Source: Aeromicrobium camelliae (GTDB lineage Bacteria; Actinomycetota; Actinomycetes; Propionibacteriales; Nocardioidaceae). From it: a DNA stretch of 64,000 bases. Of the stretch, positions 28,242 to 36,670 are shown in pieces (position 1 is the stretch's first letter; the number at the start of each line of letters is the position of its first letter). The position numbers were made by a program, and so were the translations under genes. The stretch lies in assembly GCF_003850045.1 (NCBI RefSeq), contig NZ_RQJX01000003.1:124001-188000 (forward strand). Direction: 5' to 3'. The notes under the pieces are model-generated. The model was not told where the DNA came from. It worked only from the letters and a program-made list of their open reading frames with translations, and made no database searches.

Positions 28242-28787
28242 ATGCGACCGCTGCGCTACTTCATCAACGTCACGCTCGACGGCTGTGTCGACCATCGCGC
28301 GGTCACTCCCGACCTCGACACCCATCGGCACGCGATGGAGACCATCGCCCGGGCCGACGCCCTGCTGTTCGGTCGCGTGACCTACGAGATGATGCAGGAC
28401 GCGTGGCGACCTCCCGCCTCCGAGGCGATGCCCGAGTGGACGCAGCCCTTCGCCCGGACGATGCACCGCGCGAGGAAGTACGTGCTGTCGAGCACTCTGG
28501 ACGAGGTCGATTGGAATGCAGAACTCCTGCGCGGCGACCTCACCGAAGCCGTCCAGCGACTCAAGGATCCACCCGGCGAGGGTCTGCTGGCCTGCGGGGT
28601 GACGTTCCCCCGCCGCCTCGCCGAGCTCGGTCTGATCGACGAGTACGAGTTCCTGGTGCATCCGAACGTCGCCGGCCACGGCCCCCGACTATTCGAGGGC
28701 GTGGCGCATCCGCTCGAGCTGGACCTCGCGCATCGCGACGAACTCCCGTCCGGCGCGGTGCTGCTGCGGTATGTGCCGAAGCGGTAG
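28242..28787 (+). CDS. RibD C-terminal/dihydrofolate-reductase-like protein
   Basis: A 181-aa DHFR-fold reductase of the RibD_C group. RYFINVTLDGCVDH is the first strand, LLFGRVTYEMMQDAW the NADPH-binding helix, and KYVLSSTLDEVDWNAELL the next. GLLACGVTFPRRLAELGLIDEYEFLVHPNVAGHGPRLFEG is the family C-terminal half. The substrate is unknown; stand-alone members reduce pterin- or pyrimidine-like compounds. It lies 7 nt after the NYN gene and probably shares its transcript. It is convergent with the aldehyde dehydrogenase, 6 nt apart. Confidence 0.88.
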   Translation: MRPLRYFINVTLDGCVDHRAVTPDLDTHRHAMETIARADALLFGRVTYEMMQDAWRPPASEAMPEWTQPFARTMHRARKYVLSSTLDEVDWNAELLRGDLTEAVQRLKDPPGEGLLACGVTFPRRLAELGLIDEYEFLVHPNVAGHGPRLFEGVAHPLELDLAHRDELPSGAVLLRYVPKR

Positions 28788-28793
28788 CGGGGT

Positions 28794-30242
28794 CTAGAGC
28801 GCGAGGCCGACGTACTTGGTTTCGAGGTACTCCTCGATGCCCTCTTCGCCGCCCTCGCGGCCGAAGCCCGAGGCCTTGACGCCGCCGAACGGTGCCGACG
28901 GGTTGGAGACGATGCCCTGGTTGACCCCGACCATGCCGGTCTCCAGCCGCTCCGCGACCGTCATCGCGCGCGACAGGTTCTCGGAGAAAAGGTAGGCGAC
29001 GAGACCGAACTCGGTGGCGTTGGCCATCGCGATGGCCTCCTCGTCGTCGGTGAACGTGAACACCGGGGCGACCGGACCGAAGATCTCCTCGCGCCAGAGA
29101 TCGGCCTCCTTCGGGACCTCGGTCAGCACCGTCGGCGGGTAGAACCATCCGGTGCCCTCGGGCACCTCACCGCCGGCGAGCACCTCCGCGCCCTTGGCCT
29201 TCGCGTCGTCGACGAGGCTCGCGACCTTGGTGCGCTGCTTCTCCTCGACCAGGGGCCCGACGTCGACGCCGTCCTCGGTGCCGTCGCCGACCTTGAGGGC
29301 GTTCATCCGCTCGGCGAGCCGACGGCTGAACTCGTCGGCCACCGACTCGTGGACGAGGAAGCGGTTCGCGGCCGTGCACGCCTCACCGACGTTGCGCATC
29401 TTGGCGAGCATCGCACCGTCGACGGCCTTGTCCAGGTCGGCGTCCTCGAAGACCAGGAACGGCGCGTTGCCGCCGAGCTCCATCGAGACGCGCAAGACGC
29501 CGTCGGCGCTCTGCTCGATGAGCTTGCGACCGACCTCGGTGGAGCCCGTGAAGGTGAGCTTGCGAAGCCGCGGGTCGCGGATGATCGGCTCCATGACCTT
29601 GCTCGTGCTCGACGTGGTGACGACGTTGAGCACGCCGGCGGGCAGTCCTGCCTCGGCCAGGACGTCGGCGAGCCACAGCATGGTCAGCGGCGTGAGCCCT
29701 GCCGGCTTGACGACCATCGTGCAGCCGGCCGCGACCGCCGGGCCGATCTTGCGGGTGCCCATCGCGAGTGGGAAGTTCCAGGGCGTGATCATGAGGCAGG
29801 GCCCGACCGGCTGCTTCATCGTCAGCAGCCGGGTCGCGCCGTTCGGCGCGACCGAGTATCGGCCGGCGATGCGCACCGCCTCTTCGGAGAACCAGCGGAA
29901 GAACTCCGCACCGTAGGCGATCTCCGCCTTGCTCTCCGACAGCGGCTTGCCCATCTCGAGCGTCATGAGGAGGGCGAGTTCGTCCGTCCGCTCGGTGATG
30001 ATGTCGAACGCCCGCCGCAGGATCTCGCCGCGATCGCGCGGCGCGGTCGCGGCCCAGTCGGGTTGCGCGGCGACCGCGGCATCGAGAGCCGCTTTGCCGT
30101 CGGCGACGGACGCATCCGCCACCGAAGCGAGGACGTCACCGGTGGCGGGGTTCTCGACCGGGAACGTCGCGGCGCCCTCGGCGTCGCGCCACTCCCCGGC
30201 GATGAAGAGCTGGGTGGGCGTGGAAGGCAGTGCAGCAGTCAC
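28794..30242 (-). CDS. gabD: NAD(P)-dependent succinate-semialdehyde-type dehydrogenase
   Basis: An aldehyde dehydrogenase of 482 aa from GTG 30242, where TAGAGT lies 7 nt upstream. Family marks are ITPWNFPLAMGTRKIGPAVAAGC, MELGGNAPFLVFEDADLDKAVDGAM with the general base Glu, catalytic Cys in NVGEACTAANRF, and EIFGPVAPVFTF. The best match is the GabD/SSADH subgroup, which oxidises succinate semialdehyde to succinate, but related semialdehydes are possible. No GABA transaminase gene is adjacent. Confidence 0.88.
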   Translation of the reverse strand: MTAALPSTPTQLFIAGEWRDAEGAATFPVENPATGDVLASVADASVADGKAALDAAVAAQPDWAATAPRDRGEILRRAFDIITERTDELALLMTLEMGKPLSESKAEIAYGAEFFRWFSEEAVRIAGRYSVAPNGATRLLTMKQPVGPCLMITPWNFPLAMGTRKIGPAVAAGCTMVVKPAGLTPLTMLWLADVLAEAGLPAGVLNVVTTSSTSKVMEPIIRDPRLRKLTFTGSTEVGRKLIEQSADGVLRVSMELGGNAPFLVFEDADLDKAVDGAMLAKMRNVGEACTAANRFLVHESVADEFSRRLAERMNALKVGDGTEDGVDVGPLVEEKQRTKVASLVDDAKAKGAEVLAGGEVPEGTGWFYPPTVLTEVPKEADLWREEIFGPVAPVFTFTDDEEAIAMANATEFGLVAYLFSENLSRAMTVAERLETGMVGVNQGIVSNPSAPFGGVKASGFGREGGEEGIEEYLETKYVGLAL

Positions 30243-30323
30243 ACCGCCCACTCTAGGTCGCCCTCAGGCGGTGCGCCGTCCCCATGCGGGTGACACGCGA
30301 GCCGCCATGCCCCGTGCACGTCA

Positions 30324-30352
30324 TTGACAGTCCAGTCGGCCTGTGAAACGGT
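30324..30352 (+). promoter_or_regulatory. Predicted promoter of the enoyl-CoA hydratase/acyl-CoA synthetase operon
   Basis: TTGACA (30324-30329) and AACGGT (30347-30352) are 17 bp apart. The start would leave a leader of about 28 nt holding the GAGGAG ribosome-binding site before ATG 30387. The -35 is consensus; the -10 keeps only the second-A and final-T positions. Confidence 0.45.
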
Positions 30353-30386
30353 GACGGTCGTCATCACGAGTCATCGAGGAGTCACC

Positions 30387-31292
30387 ATGGCTTTCAGCGG
30401 GACGACCGTCCGTTACGAGGCGCGCGACCATCGCGCCTACATCACGCTCAACCGCCCCGAGCGCCTGAACGCGATCACCGCCGAGATGGCGAGGGAGATC
30501 GCCGCCGCCGTGGAGGAGGCGAACGCCGACGACGCGGTGCGCGTCATCGTGCTGCAGGGAGAGGGGCGCTCGTTCTGCTCCGGCTACGACCTCAAGGTCT
30601 ACGCCGAGGAGGGCCTCGACCATCAGGGACAGGTGTGGGATCCCATCAAGGACTTCCGCATGATGAAGTCGAATACGGATCACTTCTTCACCCTGTGGCG
30701 GTCCGCCAAGCCCACGATCGCCAAGGTCCAGGGGCACGCCGTCGCCGGGGGCAGCGACATCGCACTCTCCTGCGATCTGGTCGTCATGGCTGAGGACGCC
30801 CGCATCGGGTACATGCCTGCCCGCGTCTGGGGCTGCCCCACCACGGCCATGTGGGTCTACCGGCTCGGCGCCGAGCGGGCCAAGCGCATGCTGTTGACCG
30901 GCGACACCATCGACGGCGTTCAGGCGAAGGAATGGGGACTGGTGATCGACGCCGTCCCCGCCGACGAGCTGGATGACGCGGTCGAGGCCCTGGTCGACCG
31001 CATGGCCGGCGTGCCGATCAACCAGCTCGTCATGCAGAAGATGATGATCAACCAAGCGTTCGACAACATGGGCCTGCAGAGCACGCAGAACATGGCGATC
31101 CTGTTCGACGGCATCACCCGCCACTCCCCCGAGGGACGCTGGTTCGTCGACTTCGCGCAGGAACACGGGTTCGGCGCGGCCGTCCGCTGGCGCGACACCG
31201 GCCGGTTCATCCCCGACGGCGGCGGACCGATCCCCGATCCCGCGGACGTCGCCGCGATGAACGGCGAGCTCGATGCGGAGGCCGCGCGATGA
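30387..31292 (+). CDS. Enoyl-CoA hydratase/isomerase family protein
   Basis: A 301-aa crotonase-fold protein. VRYEARDHRAYITLNRPERLNAIT is the N-terminal pattern, and FCSGYDLKVYAEEG and KVQGHAVAGGSDIALSCDLVVMAEDARIGYMPARVWGCP form the oxyanion holes and CoA pocket. At the usual hydratase Glu position, the second site reads around MPARVWG, so the exact reaction (hydration or isomerisation) is uncertain. The C-terminus is about 40 residues longer than in standard hydratases. GAGGAG precedes ATG 30387. It overlaps the acyl-CoA synthetase by 4 nt. Confidence 0.9.
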   Translation: MAFSGTTVRYEARDHRAYITLNRPERLNAITAEMAREIAAAVEEANADDAVRVIVLQGEGRSFCSGYDLKVYAEEGLDHQGQVWDPIKDFRMMKSNTDHFFTLWRSAKPTIAKVQGHAVAGGSDIALSCDLVVMAEDARIGYMPARVWGCPTTAMWVYRLGAERAKRMLLTGDTIDGVQAKEWGLVIDAVPADELDDAVEALVDRMAGVPINQLVMQKMMINQAFDNMGLQSTQNMAILFDGITRHSPEGRWFVDFAQEHGFGAAVRWRDTGRFIPDGGGPIPDPADVAAMNGELDAEAAR

Positions 31293-32896
31293 GCGCCCTC
31301 GCCACGTCGTGGTGGTCGGCCGACGCCAGCGAGCCGATCCTGCCGCTCACCGTCGGACAGCTCCTGCGGGACGCAGCAGCCGATGCGGCCGACACGACGG
31401 CGTTGATCTCGGTCGCCCCCGAGCGCCCGGCGCAGACGTGGTCATACGCCGAGTTGCTCGCGGACGCCGAGCACGCGGCCGCATGGCTGCTCGAGCGGTA
31501 CGAGCCCGGCGAGCACATCGCGGTCTGGGCTCCCAACGTTCCCGAGTGGATCGTCCTCCAGTACGGTGCCGCGCTGGCCGGCCTCGTCCTCGTCACCGCG
31601 AACCCGGCGTTGCGCGGCGCCGAACTGCAGTACGCGCTGGAGCGCTCCCATGCCGCCGGGGTGTTCTACGTCGAGAGTTTCCGCGGCACCGACATGGCGT
31701 CGATCGTGCGGAGCGTGCTGCCGGAGGCGCCGGAGGTCCGTGAGGCGACGCCGCTCGAGGGCTGGTTGGACGCGATCCGATCGACGACTCGCCACCGCGC
31801 ACTTCCCACCGTCGATCCGGAAAGCCCCACCCAGATCCAGTTCACCTCCGGCACCACCGGGCGGCCGAAGGCCGCGGTCCTCAAGCACGCGGCCATGGTG
31901 AACAACGCCATCTACGTGCGTCGGCGCTGCGGAGCGCCCGAGGGCTCGGTCTTCGGGACCGCGCTCCCGCTGTTCCACACCGCCGGTTGCGGGCTCGCGG
32001 GGATGGGCACCTTCTACCAACGGGGCACGTTCGTCCTTGCCGAGGTCTTCGACCCGACATTGGTGCTGCGCTCGATCGAGGAGCATCGCGTTCAGACGCT
32101 CGCAGGCGTTCCGGCGATGCTGCACGCGATGCTCGCCCACCCCCAGCTGGCCGAGTTCGATCTGAGTTCGCTGGACGTCGTCATGTCCGGCGGGGATGCC
32201 GTGCCGCCCGCGCTCGCCGACGGCTGGGCGGAGCTCTGCGGAGCCGCGTTCACGGCGGTGTACGGACAGACCGAGCTGAGCCCGATCATCTGTCAGACGC
32301 GGCCCGACGACGCCCGCGACGACAACCTCTTCACCGCGGGCCAGCCCCTGCCGAACGTCGACGTGGCGATTCTCGATCCGCAGTCCGGGGAGGCGCTGCC
32401 CATCGACCATGAGGGCGAGATCTGCGCTCGCGGCTACCAGACCATGCTCGGCTATCTCGACATGCCTGAGGAGACCGCGCGGACGATCGACGCCGAGGGA
32501 TGGCTGCATACCGGCGACCTCGGACGGATGGATGCGCGCGGATTCGTGACCGTCACCGGCCGCATCAAGGACCTCATCATCCGCGGAGGCGAGAACATCT
32601 ATCCGCGCGAGATCGAGGAGGAGCTGCTGCAGCACCCGGCCGTCACCGGGGCCGTCGTCGTCGGTGTCCAGGACCCTGCGTGGGGCGAATCGGTGGCGGC
32701 GGTGGTTCAGCTGGATCCCGAGCAGCCGTCACCGACCAGCGAGGAGCTGCACGACTTCGTGCGCGAGCGCCTCGCACCGCACAAGACGCCCAAGTCCTGG
32801 TACGTCGCGGACGCCTTGCCCACCAACGCCATGGGGAAGCTGCAGAAGTTCCGGGTGAGGGATCAGATCATCGCCGGCGACCTCGCACCTCTGTGA
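31289..32896 (+). CDS. AMP-dependent acyl-CoA synthetase
   Basis: A 535-aa adenylating enzyme that activates a carboxylic acid to its CoA thioester. The P-loop is QFTSGTTGRPKAAVLKH, then FHTAGCGLAG, YGQTELSPI (A5), HTGDLGRMD (A7), GRIKDLIIRGGENIYPREIEEE (A8 hinge) and the catalytic Lys in NAMGKLQKF (A10). All core motifs are intact. The pairing with an enoyl-CoA hydratase and a downstream TetR gene suggests a short fatty- or organic-acid degradation unit. Substrate chain length cannot be read. Confidence 0.93.
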   Translation: MSALATSWWSADASEPILPLTVGQLLRDAAADAADTTALISVAPERPAQTWSYAELLADAEHAAAWLLERYEPGEHIAVWAPNVPEWIVLQYGAALAGLVLVTANPALRGAELQYALERSHAAGVFYVESFRGTDMASIVRSVLPEAPEVREATPLEGWLDAIRSTTRHRALPTVDPESPTQIQFTSGTTGRPKAAVLKHAAMVNNAIYVRRRCGAPEGSVFGTALPLFHTAGCGLAGMGTFYQRGTFVLAEVFDPTLVLRSIEEHRVQTLAGVPAMLHAMLAHPQLAEFDLSSLDVVMSGGDAVPPALADGWAELCGAAFTAVYGQTELSPIICQTRPDDARDDNLFTAGQPLPNVDVAILDPQSGEALPIDHEGEICARGYQTMLGYLDMPEETARTIDAEGWLHTGDLGRMDARGFVTVTGRIKDLIIRGGENIYPREIEEELLQHPAVTGAVVVGVQDPAWGESVAAVVQLDPEQPSPTSEELHDFVRERLAPHKTPKSWYVADALPTNAMGKLQKFRVRDQIIAGDLAPL

Positions 32897-32957
32897 CCGC
32901 GCGGCTGAGGGGCCCGGTCACGCTGGGCCCCTCAGCGGTCGCGGGTGTCGGCGGCGA

Positions 32958-32969
32958 TGACAGTAACGT
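32958..32969 (+). promoter_or_regulatory. TGACAGTAAC element over the TetR promoter
   Basis: TGACAGTAAC (32958-32967) is identical to the core of the 27-bp palindrome at 8233-8259. It overlaps the TAACGT -10 box (32964-32969), which lies 7 nt before the TetR GTG. It may be a half-operator for autoregulation and links this TetR to the racemase/dehydrogenase operon. Confidence 0.5.
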
Positions 32970-32976
32970 GAGCGGC

Positions 32977-33564
32977 GTGACCCGCCTGACTCGCAAGGAA
33001 CAGCTCGCGCGGACGCGCGAGCGGCTCCTCGACGCCACCATGGAGTGTCTCGTCGTCCACGGGTACGCCGGCACCACGACGCAGCGCATCCAGGACGCGG
33101 CGGGGGTGTCGCGCGGGGCGCTGCTCCATCACTTCGGCTCGAAGTCCGAACTCCTCGTCGCCGCCATCCACCACATCGCCGCCATCCGGCTCGAGACCTT
33201 CACGCGTGAGGTCGCCGACCTCGACGACAGCCCCGAAGCGCTGCGGCGCATGGTCGACGCGATTCGCGAGATCATGGCCGGTCCGCCGTTCCAGGCCGCG
33301 CTCGAGCTCTGGGCTGCGTCCCGCACCGACGAGCAGTTGCGCGAGGCGCTGCTTCCGGCAGAACGCCGACTCGGCGCCGCGCTGCGTGAGCTGTTCGCCC
33401 GACACGCGGGCATCGCCGATCCGGCCGCGGCATCACTCGCCTTCGAATCACTGATGGCGCTCGTTCGCGGCCTCGAGCTGACCCGCAACATGCGCGCGGA
33501 CAGTGCGGTCGCGGACCGCGTGATCGACGACTGGTTCCGGCGCGTGGAGGCTCTGCGCGCCTGA
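32977..33564 (+). CDS. TetR-family transcriptional regulator
   Basis: A 195-aa repressor. The helix-turn-helix is RLLDATMECLVVHGYAGTTTQRIQDAAGVSRGALLHHFGSKSELL, followed by a helical ligand domain. GTG 32977 is chosen because TAACGT precedes it by 7 nt. It follows the acyl-CoA synthetase on the same strand, 80 nt away, so it probably has its own promoter. The TGACAGTAAC element there makes it a candidate regulator of both the local acyl-CoA genes and the operon at 5913-8232. Confidence 0.88.
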   Translation: MTRLTRKEQLARTRERLLDATMECLVVHGYAGTTTQRIQDAAGVSRGALLHHFGSKSELLVAAIHHIAAIRLETFTREVADLDDSPEALRRMVDAIREIMAGPPFQAALELWAASRTDEQLREALLPAERRLGAALRELFARHAGIADPAAASLAFESLMALVRGLELTRNMRADSAVADRVIDDWFRRVEALRA

Positions 33565-33583
33565 CGACGGAGCGGTGCCGGCG

Positions 33584-34282
33584 TCAATCGGCTGGGTCGA
33601 CCTCGCGACGATCACGGCGGATCTCCAGCACGCGGGAGACCACGAACCACACCACCACGATGAGCACCGCGAGGATGACGAGCCGCTGGAACCAGTCCGC
33701 ATAGGGCTCGATCCGGTGCCACTGCTCACCGAGCGAGTAGCCCGCGAGCACGAAGATCGAGTTCCAGATCAGGCTGCCGATCGTGGTGAGGACGAAGAAC
33801 AGCCAGAACCGCATCTGCTCGACGCCTGCCGGCAACGAGATGAGGCTGCGGAAGATCGGCACCATCCGCCCGAAGAACACCGCCTTGGCGCCGTGCTTGG
33901 CGAACCACTGCTCGGTCTTCTCCAGATCGCTCAGCTTGAGCAGCGGTGTGTGCACGAACACCCACGCGGTGCGGTCGCGGCCGAACAGCCGCCCGAGCCA
34001 GTAGAGGATGCAGGCGCCGATCACCGAGCCGGCGGTCGTCGCGAACAGGGCGCCGGCCAAGGAGAAGGTGCCGAGGCTCGCGGCGAACCCGGCCATCGGG
34101 AGTACGATCTCGCTGGGGATGGGCGGGAACAGGTTGTCCAGGCCCACTGCGATGGCGGCACCCACGAGGCCGAGGCGCTCCATGAGATCGACCATGAATC
34201 CGGCCAGGCCGTCGATGTCCTGACTGGAGGTGGCGTCCGAAGCCGCGGCCAGTACGTGGGTGGCGATCACGTCGGCGAGCAT
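33584..34282 (-). CDS. DedA/SNARE-associated family membrane protein
   Basis: A 232-aa polytopic protein of the DedA family, now linked to phospholipid (undecaprenyl phosphate or phosphatidyl) flipping. The signature is LDNLFPPIPSEIVLPMAGF, with the re-entrant Glu, then GSVIGACILYWLGRLFG and FGRMVPIFRSLISLPAGVEQM with the conserved Arg. At least four hydrophobic segments are visible. ATG 34282 is chosen; ATG 34309 is possible. It diverges from the kinase-like gene and converges on the TetR gene. Confidence 0.87.
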   Translation of the reverse strand: MLADVIATHVLAAASDATSSQDIDGLAGFMVDLMERLGLVGAAIAVGLDNLFPPIPSEIVLPMAGFAASLGTFSLAGALFATTAGSVIGACILYWLGRLFGRDRTAWVFVHTPLLKLSDLEKTEQWFAKHGAKAVFFGRMVPIFRSLISLPAGVEQMRFWLFFVLTTIGSLIWNSIFVLAGYSLGEQWHRIEPYADWFQRLVILAVLIVVVWFVVSRVLEIRRDRREVDPAD

Positions 34283-34324
34283 AACGGGCGCGGCCGAGCC
34301 GCTCGCCATGCCGAGAATGGAGTC

Positions 34325-34849
34325 ATGACCAGCGCACCTCGCCGCATCGCGGTGGCCGGTACGTCCGGCGCGGGCAAGACGACGCTCGCCGGCCGGATCG
34401 CAGCCCTGCTCGGGCTGCCGCACACCGAGATCGACGCCCTTCACCACGGTCCCGGATGGGAGCCGCGGCCGCAGTTCCTCGACGACGTGCGCGCCATGGT
34501 CGCGCAGGATTCCTGGGTCACGGAGTGGCAGTACAGCGCGGCGCGTCCGCTTATCGCCGAGCGGGCCGAGCTCCTCGTCTGGCTCGACCTGCCGGTCCCC
34601 CAGCAGATGAGCCGACTGGTGCGCCGCACTTTACGGCGGCGGTGGCGACGCGAGGAACTGTGGAACGGCAACGTCGAACCTCCGCTGCGCACGTTCCTCA
34701 CCGACCGCGACCACGTGATCCGCTGGGGATGGCGCACGCGGCACCGGCTGCGCGAGCAGGTGCCCGCGACGCTCGCCGCTCACCCGAGCGTGCGGCTCGT
34801 GCAGCTGCGCTCACAGCGCGACGTAGAGCGCTGGCTCGCGTCCCTCTGA
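34325..34849 (+). CDS. P-loop nucleotide kinase-like protein
   Basis: A 174-aa protein with Walker A VAGTSGAGKTTLAGRIA (residues 9-25), DALHHGPGWEPRP like the acceptor-site loop of adenylate kinase-type enzymes, and LLVWLDLPVPQQM as Walker B strand. RRTLRRRWRREELWNGN is a basic lid-like stretch. This is the pattern of the AAA_17/topology-modulation (FlaR-like) group, thought to phosphorylate a small molecule. GAGAAT lies 6 nt before ATG. No partner is evident. Confidence 0.82.
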   Translation: MTSAPRRIAVAGTSGAGKTTLAGRIAALLGLPHTEIDALHHGPGWEPRPQFLDDVRAMVAQDSWVTEWQYSAARPLIAERAELLVWLDLPVPQQMSRLVRRTLRRRWRREELWNGNVEPPLRTFLTDRDHVIRWGWRTRHRLREQVPATLAAHPSVRLVQLRSQRDVERWLASL

Positions 34850-34884
34850 TTGCAAAGAGCTCTTTGCAAAGCTATCTTTGCAAA
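34850..34884. promoter_or_regulatory. 20-bp perfect palindrome plus extra half-site before the ArsR-like gene
   Basis: TTGCAAAGAGCTCTTTGCAA (34850-34869) is perfectly self-complementary. A further half-site CTTTGCAAA (34876-34884) follows, partly over the TATCTT -10 box (34873-34878), which is 7 nt before ATG 34886. The arms start directly after the kinase-like gene stop. Repression by the ArsR-like protein itself is the obvious reading. Confidence 0.85.
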
Positions 34885-34885
34885 C

Positions 34886-35407
34886 ATGCGCGCGCACGTC
34901 GTCAGTGATCTCGAAACGCTCAAGGCCCTGGCCCATCCCTTGCGGGTGACCGTGCTCGGTGAGTTGCGCAAGCACGGTCCGGCGACCGCCAGCGAGCTCG
35001 CTCGCGCGATCGGCGAGTCGAGCGGTTCCCTCTCCTACCACCTCCGCCAGCTCGAGCGGTACGGATTCGTCGTCGACGACGCCTCGCGGGATGGACGCGA
35101 ACGCCGGTGGCGAGCCGCTCACGACGTCACGTCGCTGCCCGAGGCGTTGCAGGAGACCCCGGAGGGCCGGGCCGCCGTCGGCGTCATCAAGAACGTGCAA
35201 CAGGAGCACCTCGCTCGACAGTTGGCCGCCGCCGAGCAGAACCCGGGCGGGCCGTTCGAGCACTCCGACTATTTTCTCCGCCTGGACCCGGCCGACGTCG
35301 AGCAGCTGATGGGCGAGCTGCACGAGGTCGTCGTCCGGTACGCCGACCGCACTGGTTCCCACGAGATCGCCGTGCATCTCATGGCCCTTCCCGCGGAGGA
35401 GTCGTGA
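34886..35407 (+). CDS. ArsR-like winged-helix regulator of an MFS exporter
   Basis: A 173-aa HTH protein. KALAHPLRVTVLGELRKHGPATASELARAIGESSGSLSYHLRQLERYGFVVDD is an ArsR/HTH_20 winged helix; no metal-binding CxC motif is visible, so a small organic ligand is more likely. The C-terminal half (VQQEHLARQLAAAEQNPGG...) is helical and acidic. ATG 34886 follows TATCTT by 7 nt with a palindromic operator over it. The stop overlaps the GTG of the MFS gene, so regulator and transporter are translated together. Confidence 0.88.
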   Translation: MRAHVVSDLETLKALAHPLRVTVLGELRKHGPATASELARAIGESSGSLSYHLRQLERYGFVVDDASRDGRERRWRAAHDVTSLPEALQETPEGRAAVGVIKNVQQEHLARQLAAAEQNPGGPFEHSDYFLRLDPADVEQLMGELHEVVVRYADRTGSHEIAVHLMALPAEES

Positions 35408-36630
35408 GCCTGCGGGCGCGCTTCCTCACGATCCTGGCGCTGCGCTGGCTGGCCACAGGACTGATCATCCCGGTCTCCCTGCTGCTGCCGTTGTCGCGCG
35501 GACTGTCGGTCGCCGAGATCGGTCTGGTGACTGCCGCGCAGGGCGTCGTGGTGCTCGTGCTCGAGATCCCCAGCGGCGCGCTCAGCGACAGTTGGGGGCG
35601 GCGGCAGGTCCTCATCGTCTCGGCACTCGTCGCCGTGACGGCCTACGTCATCGCGATCAGCGCGCAGGACGTCCTCGCCTTCGCGGCGTCATGGGCGGTG
35701 ATGGGGGTCTTCCGAGCGCTCGACAGCGGTCCGCTCGAAGCATGGTTCGTCGACGCGGAACGGGCGCGCGGTGCGGCCGACGAGGTTCCCCGCGGGCTCG
35801 CCCACGCCGGCGCGGTCATGGGTGTCGCGATCGCCGCGGGCTCGCTGGCCTCCGGCGGCTTGGTGTTCGTCGCCGACGAGTCGGACGTCGCGCTCGCCGT
35901 GCCGTACGTCGCCGCCATGGTGGTCACCCTCGCGCAGATCGTGGCGGCGCTCGTGTTGATGGACCGGGTTCCGTCCACCGATCGGCCCGACCAGAAGGGT
36001 TGGGCTCGCACCCTCGCCGAGGGCGTCGGCTTGGTGTCCGGGCCCGCGCTGCGGTGGTTCGCCATCGCCATGATGTTCAGCGGGATCGGCGTCAGCGCCC
36101 TCGAGATGTGCCTGCCGGTGCGGCTCGACGAGTTCAGCGCCGACACCGCCGCTGCGGGCGTCGCGATGGGGCCCATCTCGGCGGTCGCGTGGGCGGTCGG
36201 CGGCGCGGGATCGGCTGAGGTCGCCCGCGTTCTGCGCCATCGTCCGGCCGCTTCCGTCGCGACCGCTCTCGTGGCGATGCAGGCCGTCGCGCTGCTGGGT
36301 ATGGCGCTCGCCGGGACTCCACCGCTCCTCGTCGGCGCCTTCTGGGCCGCCTACGCGGTGCACCTGGGATTCGGCGCCTCCTTCAACTCGCTCGTGCACG
36401 ACCGGGTCGACGACGCGCACCGGGCCACGGCGCTGTCGGTGACGTCGATGGCGTTCCTCGGCGCCGGCGCAGCCGGCGGCATCGGGCTCGGCGCCCTCTC
36501 CGACGCCGTCTCGCCCTCGGCGGCACTCGCCGCGGGAGCACTCGCCCTCACTGTCACCACCTGCCTCGTCGCCGTGGCCGGACGGCAACGCTCCGGGGCG
36601 ACCCTGATCGCTCCCCCAGATCGCCCGTAA
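35404..36630 (+). CDS. MFS transporter, likely drug or metabolite exporter
   Basis: A 408-aa major facilitator with about 12 hydrophobic segments. The cytoplasmic loop between helices 2 and 3 reads SGALSDSWGRRQVL, the D-R-G-R-type MFS signature. PLEAWFVDAERARGAADEVPRG is a long intracellular link. The GTG start overlaps the ArsR-like gene stop. Regulated with that gene through the palindrome at 34850, it most likely expels the regulator's ligand. Confidence 0.88.
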   Translation: MSLRARFLTILALRWLATGLIIPVSLLLPLSRGLSVAEIGLVTAAQGVVVLVLEIPSGALSDSWGRRQVLIVSALVAVTAYVIAISAQDVLAFAASWAVMGVFRALDSGPLEAWFVDAERARGAADEVPRGLAHAGAVMGVAIAAGSLASGGLVFVADESDVALAVPYVAAMVVTLAQIVAALVLMDRVPSTDRPDQKGWARTLAEGVGLVSGPALRWFAIAMMFSGIGVSALEMCLPVRLDEFSADTAAAGVAMGPISAVAWAVGGAGSAEVARVLRHRPAASVATALVAMQAVALLGMALAGTPPLLVGAFWAAYAVHLGFGASFNSLVHDRVDDAHRATALSVTSMAFLGAGAAGGIGLGALSDAVSPSAALAAGALALTVTTCLVAVAGRQRSGATLIAPPDRP

Positions 36631-36670
36631 GACTCTGGAATCGCAGGTCTTTCGGCGAAACGGTAGGGGC

